Assembly: GCA_013399115.1 (NCBI GenBank)
Contig: VXAA01001239.1
Coordinates: forward strand, 192,948-256,947
DNA from: Anseranas semipalmata
Taxonomy: Eukaryota; Chordata; Aves; Anseriformes; Anseranatidae
DNA length: 64,000 nucleotides
Reading direction: 5' to 3'
Position 1 is the first letter of the stretch. Each line of letters opens with the position of its first letter. Under the pieces are notes generated by a model. The model ran no database searches. It was not told the origin of the DNA and was given only the letters and a program-made list of their open reading frames with translations. This document shows positions 62,301-64,000 of the stretch, piece by piece. Made by a program: the position numbers and the translations under genes.

Positions 62301-64000
62301 AATTGCAAGAAGCCTGGCGTTGCTGGTATAATTTAACAATAAGAACTAACTGTTAAAGAGAAAAAGCAAAACAGCTAACAATAAGATTTCAATCTTTTTT
62401 CTTTATCATCTAATTCTATTTATTTTAAGCAAACTGATCAATAATGAATCAATGCTACTGTAAAATGTGAATAGGGAAATAAAAACAAATTCACTGAAGT
62501 TATTCTCAGTTAATTTTTTATGCTAAGAATGTAATTAAAAAAAAACTACTACACATTTACTGCTACTCAAAATATATTTGATAGCTCCCTAAATTAATCT
62601 ACAGTGTATCTCCATTATTTTTCCAGCCTGTGTTGACAATAGGAACGTTACCTTCTCTGGAGTCCTACGGCTTGGGCTAGGCCTTCGTTTTATCATTTTC
62701 TGAAGATATTCTAATTCTCGCTTATAATAATCTCTGTCATCTTCTAAAGTTTTTACAAATGCATCTAGACGAGATGGAGATTTGTCTCCCAGGGCTATAC
62801 CATATTCTACTCTCATTCTTTCAATTTCTAGAACAAGTTCTCGTTCTGCAGAAACAGAAATAAAAATAACTGTATAGGAATCATAAGAATTTCACCAGAG
62901 ACATTTGCATTTGGAATGGACTAACGCCCAGCACCAGATCTGCTGAAAAGGATGTAGGAGTCCTGGTTCTCTGTTGTCTACACGAGTCAGCAGTATGCTT
63001 TGCAAGCAATTGAGGCCTAACAGTATATTGGGCTGTGTCAGTGGAGATGAAGACTGAGCGATGTGATTATTCCCCTTTACTTAGGGCTCATTAGATCACA
63101 TTTACAATATTGTATCCAGTTTTGTTCTCCCTAGTACAAGAAAGATGTTGACTGAGTCCTGGTGAGGACGTCCAAGCTGGTCTAGGAGCAGAATACTTGC
63201 CCTGTGAGGAATAGCTGAAGGAACAGGGTTTGTTCTGCCTAAAAAAGAGACAGCTCATGGGGGACCTAAGAGCAGTGTGACAATACCGAGAGAAGCTTTT
63301 AGATCAAAAGGAGCCAGTTTCTTCACAAATGTGCACAGTGGGTAAACAAGAAACAATGGTGATAAATTGCTACAGGCAAGCAATTTATCAAGCCATTTTT
63401 AGAAGCAATAGAAGGAAAACATTTTTAATGTTTTTATTCTGAGCATAAACAAACACTGGAAGGGGTTGCCTAGTGAGACTGAGGAATCTCCATCCTTGGA
63501 GGTTTTCAAGATCAAACTGGACAAAGCTCTTAAACACAGTCTGAAGTCACTCACTCAGAAAGAGAGAATAAGAATAGTTTTGGATGAAAGAAATTATTTT
63601 ATAAGAAACTGCCATATTACTATTATTAGGATGTCGTGTGGGATCACAATTCAACTGTGAAAGTTCAACTTTTATTTCTCAAAAACAATGAAAACGTGCT
63701 TTTGTGACAAAATATTTCACTTACAATTCAAGATCTTCAGTCTTCTTTTTAGTTGATATATTAGTATTATTAGTCTCTCAGTATTATTAAATGTAAGATT
63801 TTCTATTTCAAAAATTAAAGGAAGATAATTTACAGCTATCTACATTTGATCATTTACCTTTTATTTCAAAGTTTTCCATTTTTTCTGTCAGCCTTTGTTT
63901 CTCTTGTTCAAGCTGGTTTAACAGTACTTCAAGATTCTCTTTGTCATCTGTTTTTCCAAAGAGTTCTTCACTCAGTCTCTCATTCTGTCTACGAGATGAG
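41322..64000 (-). CDS. CEP135: CEP135, centrosomal protein of 135 kDa (3' part, 17 exons; 5' end outside window)
   Basis: CEP135 is a centriole core protein that links the SAS-6 cartwheel to CPAP and outer microtubules during centriole assembly; in humans its loss causes primary microcephaly (MCPH8). Seventeen exons with GT-AG borders and matching phases encode 777 residues, about the last two-thirds of the 1140-residue human protein as I remember it. They are, in plus coordinates: 63858-64000, 62652-62845, 62030-62173, 61317-61460, 60619-60696, 60315-60466, 58482-58597, 58257-58411, 57714-57769, 56485-56653, 52844-52954, 50293-50478, 49137-49346, 47947-48149, 43725-43829, 43188-43334, 41322-41343. 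The product is a near-continuous coiled coil with a basic linker [12 protein letters not shown] and a Ser/Pro-rich tail. Diagnostic segments include [28 protein letters not shown] and [15 protein letters not shown]10 is the paralogue, but these segments follow CEP135. No frameshift or internal stop was found. Confidence 0.95.
41344..43187 (-). other. CEP135: CEP135 last intron
   Basis: AT-rich intron of 1.84 kb. It contains the imperfect 41-bp duplication (about 42863-42935). No extra exon is needed to keep the frame. Confidence 0.65.
42863..42935. repeat. Imperfect 41-bp tandem duplication
   Basis: Two copies of a roughly 31-base word ending in 'caatatatatttgg' lie 41 bases apart (ends at 42893 and 42934), with a few mismatches. 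Probably a local replication duplication in the last CEP135 intron. Confidence 0.6.
43188..43334 (-). CDS. CEP135: CEP135 exon encoding the C-terminal tail
   Basis: 147 nt; begins by completing an Arg codon and reads [19 protein letters not shown], then a Ser/Pro-rich stretch ([16 protein letters not shown]) and [13 protein letters not shown]. Donor AA|GTAAGTG. The [13 protein letters not shown] segment is shared with human CEP135. The tail beyond SPSESPE is longer than I remember in human. Confidence 0.93.
43725..43829 (-). CDS. CEP135: CEP135 coding exon
   Basis: 105 nt between a T-rich acceptor (TTTTTTTAG) and donor CG|GTAAGAAG. Reads [20 protein letters not shown], then [14 protein letters not shown]. 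Coiled coil. Confidence 0.94.
46585..46618. repeat. AAT trinucleotide microsatellite
   Basis: Imperfect AAT units inside a CEP135 intron, about 270 bases from a CR1 copy. Confidence 0.85.
46880..47455 (-). mobile_element. CR1 LINE 3' fragment
   Basis: The reverse complement of CR1 is clear on the plus strand: 'cacagaatagctgacgttgg' at the left (the 3' end of the element), then 'gagcaggttgtccaggacca', 'ctccaaggagggagactcca', 'cccagaactggacacaacac' and 'ggtgtggcctcaccagtgct'. It is 5'-truncated, as is usual for CR1. It lies in the same orientation as CEP135 and is one of the least diverged copies in the window. Confidence 0.93.
47947..48149 (-). CDS. CEP135: CEP135 coding exon
   Basis: 203 nt, acceptor GCCCTAG, donor CT|GTAAGT. 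Reads [18 protein letters not shown] and later [30 protein letters not shown] is characteristic of CEP135. Coiled coil. Confidence 0.96.
48150..49136 (-). other. CEP135: CEP135 intron
   Basis: AT-rich, 987 bp. No repeat or exon recognised. Confidence 0.85.
49137..49346 (-). CDS. CEP135: CEP135 coding exon
   Basis: 210 nt, 70 codons, phase 0 at both ends; acceptor TTGTTTAG, donor AGG|GTAAGC. Begins [18 protein letters not shown] and ends [12 protein letters not shown]. Lies in the C-terminal region reported to contact SAS-6. Confidence 0.96.
49347..50292 (-). other. CEP135: CEP135 intron
   Basis: 946 bp, AT-rich, with a short CTA/CAC trinucleotide-like patch near 49855-49875. Nothing else recognised. 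Confidence 0.85.
50293..50478 (-). CDS. CEP135: CEP135 coding exon
   Basis: 186 nt, 62 codons, phase 0 at both ends; donor GAG|GTAATAAG. Contains [17 protein letters not shown] and [15 protein letters not shown], among the most conserved stretches of the protein. Confidence 0.97.
50479..52843 (-). other. CEP135: CEP135 intron (2.4 kb)
   Basis: Contains an antisense CR1 3' end (51465-51745). The rest is AT-rich with no recognisable element. Confidence 0.85.
51465..51745 (+). mobile_element. CR1 LINE 3' fragment
   Basis: Plus-strand CR1: 'caggttgcccagagaagctg', 'gtggatgccccatccctgga', 'agtgttcaaggccaggttgg' and the 3' end 'aaggtcccttccaacccaaa'. The element is antisense to CEP135, and its 3' end shows little left of the usual 8-base terminal repeat. 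Confidence 0.92.
52844..52954 (-). CDS. CEP135: CEP135 coding exon
   Basis: 111 nt, 37 codons, phase 0 at both ends; acceptor CTTTTTAG, donor AAG|GTAAAG. Begins [20 protein letters not shown] and ends RFESLMASK. Confidence 0.95.
52955..56484 (-). other. CEP135: CEP135 intron (3.5 kb)
   Basis: Contains an antisense CR1 fragment (53872-54253). Short open frames at 53.77-54.25 kb are CR1 sequence; those at 54.6-54.95 kb have no match I know. Confidence 0.85.
53872..54253 (+). mobile_element. CR1 LINE 3' fragment
   Basis: Plus-strand CR1 in full order: 'ctttagcttggagaagagga', 'actgaggggtgaccttatta', 'gtggagtctccttctctgga', 'gattggactagatgatcttt' and 'aaggtcccttccaatcccta' at the 3' end. Antisense to CEP135. 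Low divergence. Confidence 0.94.
56485..56653 (-). CDS. CEP135: CEP135 coding exon
   Basis: 169 nt; completes an Asp codon, then [20 protein letters not shown] and [17 protein letters not shown]; donor CGG|GTATGA. The plus-strand open frame over this exon (56468-56674) is only its shadow. Confidence 0.96.
56654..57713 (-). other. CEP135: CEP135 intron
   Basis: 1.06 kb, AT-rich, with a 15-16 base T run near 56754-56768. No repeat family recognised. Confidence 0.85.
57714..57769 (-). CDS. CEP135: CEP135 small coding exon
   Basis: 56 nt, too short to appear as an open frame. Acceptor TTTTCATAG, donor GGA|GTAAGT. Reads [18 protein letters not shown] and ends two bases into an Asp codon finished by the next exon. 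Both phases fit the neighbours. Confidence 0.93.
57770..58256 (-). other. CEP135: CEP135 intron
   Basis: 487 bp with no recognisable element. Confidence 0.85.
58257..58411 (-). CDS. CEP135: CEP135 coding exon
   Basis: 155 nt, acceptor TTTATAG, donor AAG|GTAAGTG. Reads [20 protein letters not shown] and then [19 protein letters not shown], close to the human protein. Confidence 0.97.
58482..58597 (-). CDS. CEP135: CEP135 coding exon
   Basis: 116 nt, acceptor TTTTGCAG, donor ATAG|GTGATC. Reads [18 protein letters not shown] and ends in KLEDKI. The intron to the next exon is only 70 bp (58412-58481). Confidence 0.95.
58598..60314 (-). other. CEP135: CEP135 intron (1.7 kb)
   Basis: No repeat family or extra exon recognised. 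A patch with repeated 'gtactgtataa'-like words lies at 59296-59365. Confidence 0.85.
60315..60466 (-). CDS. CEP135: CEP135 coding exon
   Basis: 152 nt, acceptor AATTGCAG, donor CA|GTAAGT. Begins [20 protein letters not shown], ends FKAELCTL. Coiled coil. Confidence 0.95.
60619..60696 (-). CDS. CEP135: CEP135 small coding exon
   Basis: 78 nt, 26 codons, phase 0; acceptor ATACCTCAG, donor GGA|GTAAGTAC. Begins [20 protein letters not shown]. An acceptor 6 nt downstream (ending ATTCAG) is also possible and would drop IQ. Confidence 0.9.
60697..61316 (-). other. CEP135: CEP135 intron
   Basis: 620 bp, no recognisable element. Confidence 0.85.
61317..61460 (-). CDS. CEP135: CEP135 coding exon
   Basis: 144 nt, 48 codons, phase 0; donor AAG|GTGAGT. 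Begins [18 protein letters not shown] and ends [16 protein letters not shown] chose the acceptor ending TTTAAAG because it keeps the human spacing; an AG 6 nt downstream would remove SQ. Confidence 0.93.
61461..62029 (-). other. CEP135: CEP135 intron
   Basis: 569 bp, AT-rich, no recognisable element. Confidence 0.85.
62030..62173 (-). CDS. CEP135: CEP135 coding exon
   Basis: 144 nt, 48 codons, phase 0; acceptor ACTTTGCAG, donor CAG|GTAAGAA. Reads [20 protein letters not shown] and then [17 protein letters not shown]. The segment [15 protein letters not shown] is shared with human CEP135. Confidence 0.96.
62174..62651 (-). other. CEP135: CEP135 intron
   Basis: 478 bp, AT-rich. It could hide an optional exon for the longer human-type linker, but I saw none. 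Confidence 0.8.
62652..62845 (-). CDS. CEP135: CEP135 coding exon with Ser/Pro linker
   Basis: 194 nt, acceptor TTTCTGCAG, donor AAG|GTAACG. Reads [20 protein letters not shown], then [20 protein letters not shown], and ends in [12 protein letters not shown], a proline-containing basic break between coiled-coil blocks. This linker is shorter than the human one as I recall it. Confidence 0.96.
62846..63857 (-). other. CEP135: CEP135 intron
   Basis: 1.0 kb, mostly occupied by an old antisense CR1 copy (62905-63640). Confidence 0.85.
62905..63640 (+). mobile_element. CR1 LINE fragment (old)
   Basis: Plus-strand CR1 order with much divergence: 'ttattcccctttacttaggg' and 'tgtatccagttttgttctcc', then 'agtacaagaaagatgttgac', 'ggaaggggttgcctagtgag' and 'tccttggaggttttcaagat'. 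It is longer than the other copies, antisense to CEP135, and fills most of the intron between the two right-most exons. Confidence 0.8.
63858..64000 (-). CDS. CEP135: CEP135 coding exon, truncated by window edge
   Basis: At least 143 nt; donor AAAG|GTAAATG at the left, no acceptor before the right edge. Reads [20 protein letters not shown] and [15 protein letters not shown]. The Glu codon split over the junction matches the next exon. The N-terminal third, including the tubulin- and CPAP-binding part, lies outside the window. Confidence 0.94.

Noticed and set aside
41322..64000. TSGA10 as an alternative identity
   Set aside because: TSGA10 is a paralogue with similar motifs, but segments such as RSPSRLD-type linker, [15 protein letters not shown] and LTSHEKD-EIQLLK, and the exon order to the C-terminus, follow CEP135.
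1..64000. CRISPR arrays, prophage, operons or other prokaryotic systems
   Set aside because: No regularly spaced repeats and no clustered genes; the spliced gene and CR1 elements show this is vertebrate nuclear DNA.

Overview
The window is vertebrate nuclear DNA, almost certainly from a bird. Evidence: a 17-exon GT-AG gene, at least five CR1 retroposon copies of the avian type on both strands, and at the left edge a GC-rich dispersed repeat that I recognise from many bird genomes. There is no operon structure, no phage, no CRISPR and no complete prokaryote-like gene. Nearly all short open frames in the window are chance frames in introns, repeats or a CpG island. The species cannot be named from this sequence.

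Right third (about 40.7-64 kb): the 3' two-thirds of CEP135, a centriole assembly protein, read on the minus strand. I could place 17 consecutive coding exons with canonical splice sites and unbroken reading phase. They run from a partial exon at the right edge (63858-64000) to the stop codon at 41322-41324, for 777 codons. The encoded chain is almost all coiled coil. Exceptions are one basic Ser/Pro linker and a Ser/Pro-rich C-terminal tail. Introns hold four CR1 copies (three antisense to the gene, one sense), an AAT microsatellite and a 41-bp imperfect duplication. The promoter and the N-terminal exons lie beyond the right edge.

Middle (about 34.8-40.7 kb): downstream of CEP135 lies an AT-rich spacer, an old CR1 copy (37.84-38.43 kb), a perfect CTCF core next to a GC box (37.1 kb), and a CpG island (34.88-35.76 kb) interrupted by 119 N bases. 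The island carries two strong minus-strand splice donors, so it is a good candidate for the first exon(s) of a minus-strand gene running leftwards. In human the gene downstream of CEP135 in the same direction is CRACD (KIAA1211). That assignment is inferred from gene order only.

Left half (1-34.8 kb): no coding exon could be supported. If the island is the CRACD promoter, this would be its long first intron(s). It contains the dispersed GC-rich repeat (60-925), simple repeats, a second small CpG-rich block (18.23-18.66 kb) next to a possible tRNA-derived SINE relic, an ancient CR1 relic (31.18-31.64 kb), a possible second CR1 scrap (27.8 kb), and a cluster of homeodomain-type motifs (6.04-6.22 kb). 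I found no clearly novel biological system. The most useful leads are the putative promoter/insulator arrangement between 35 and 37.2 kb, the lineage differences in the CEP135 linker and tail, and the regulatory-looking elements in the gene-free left half.
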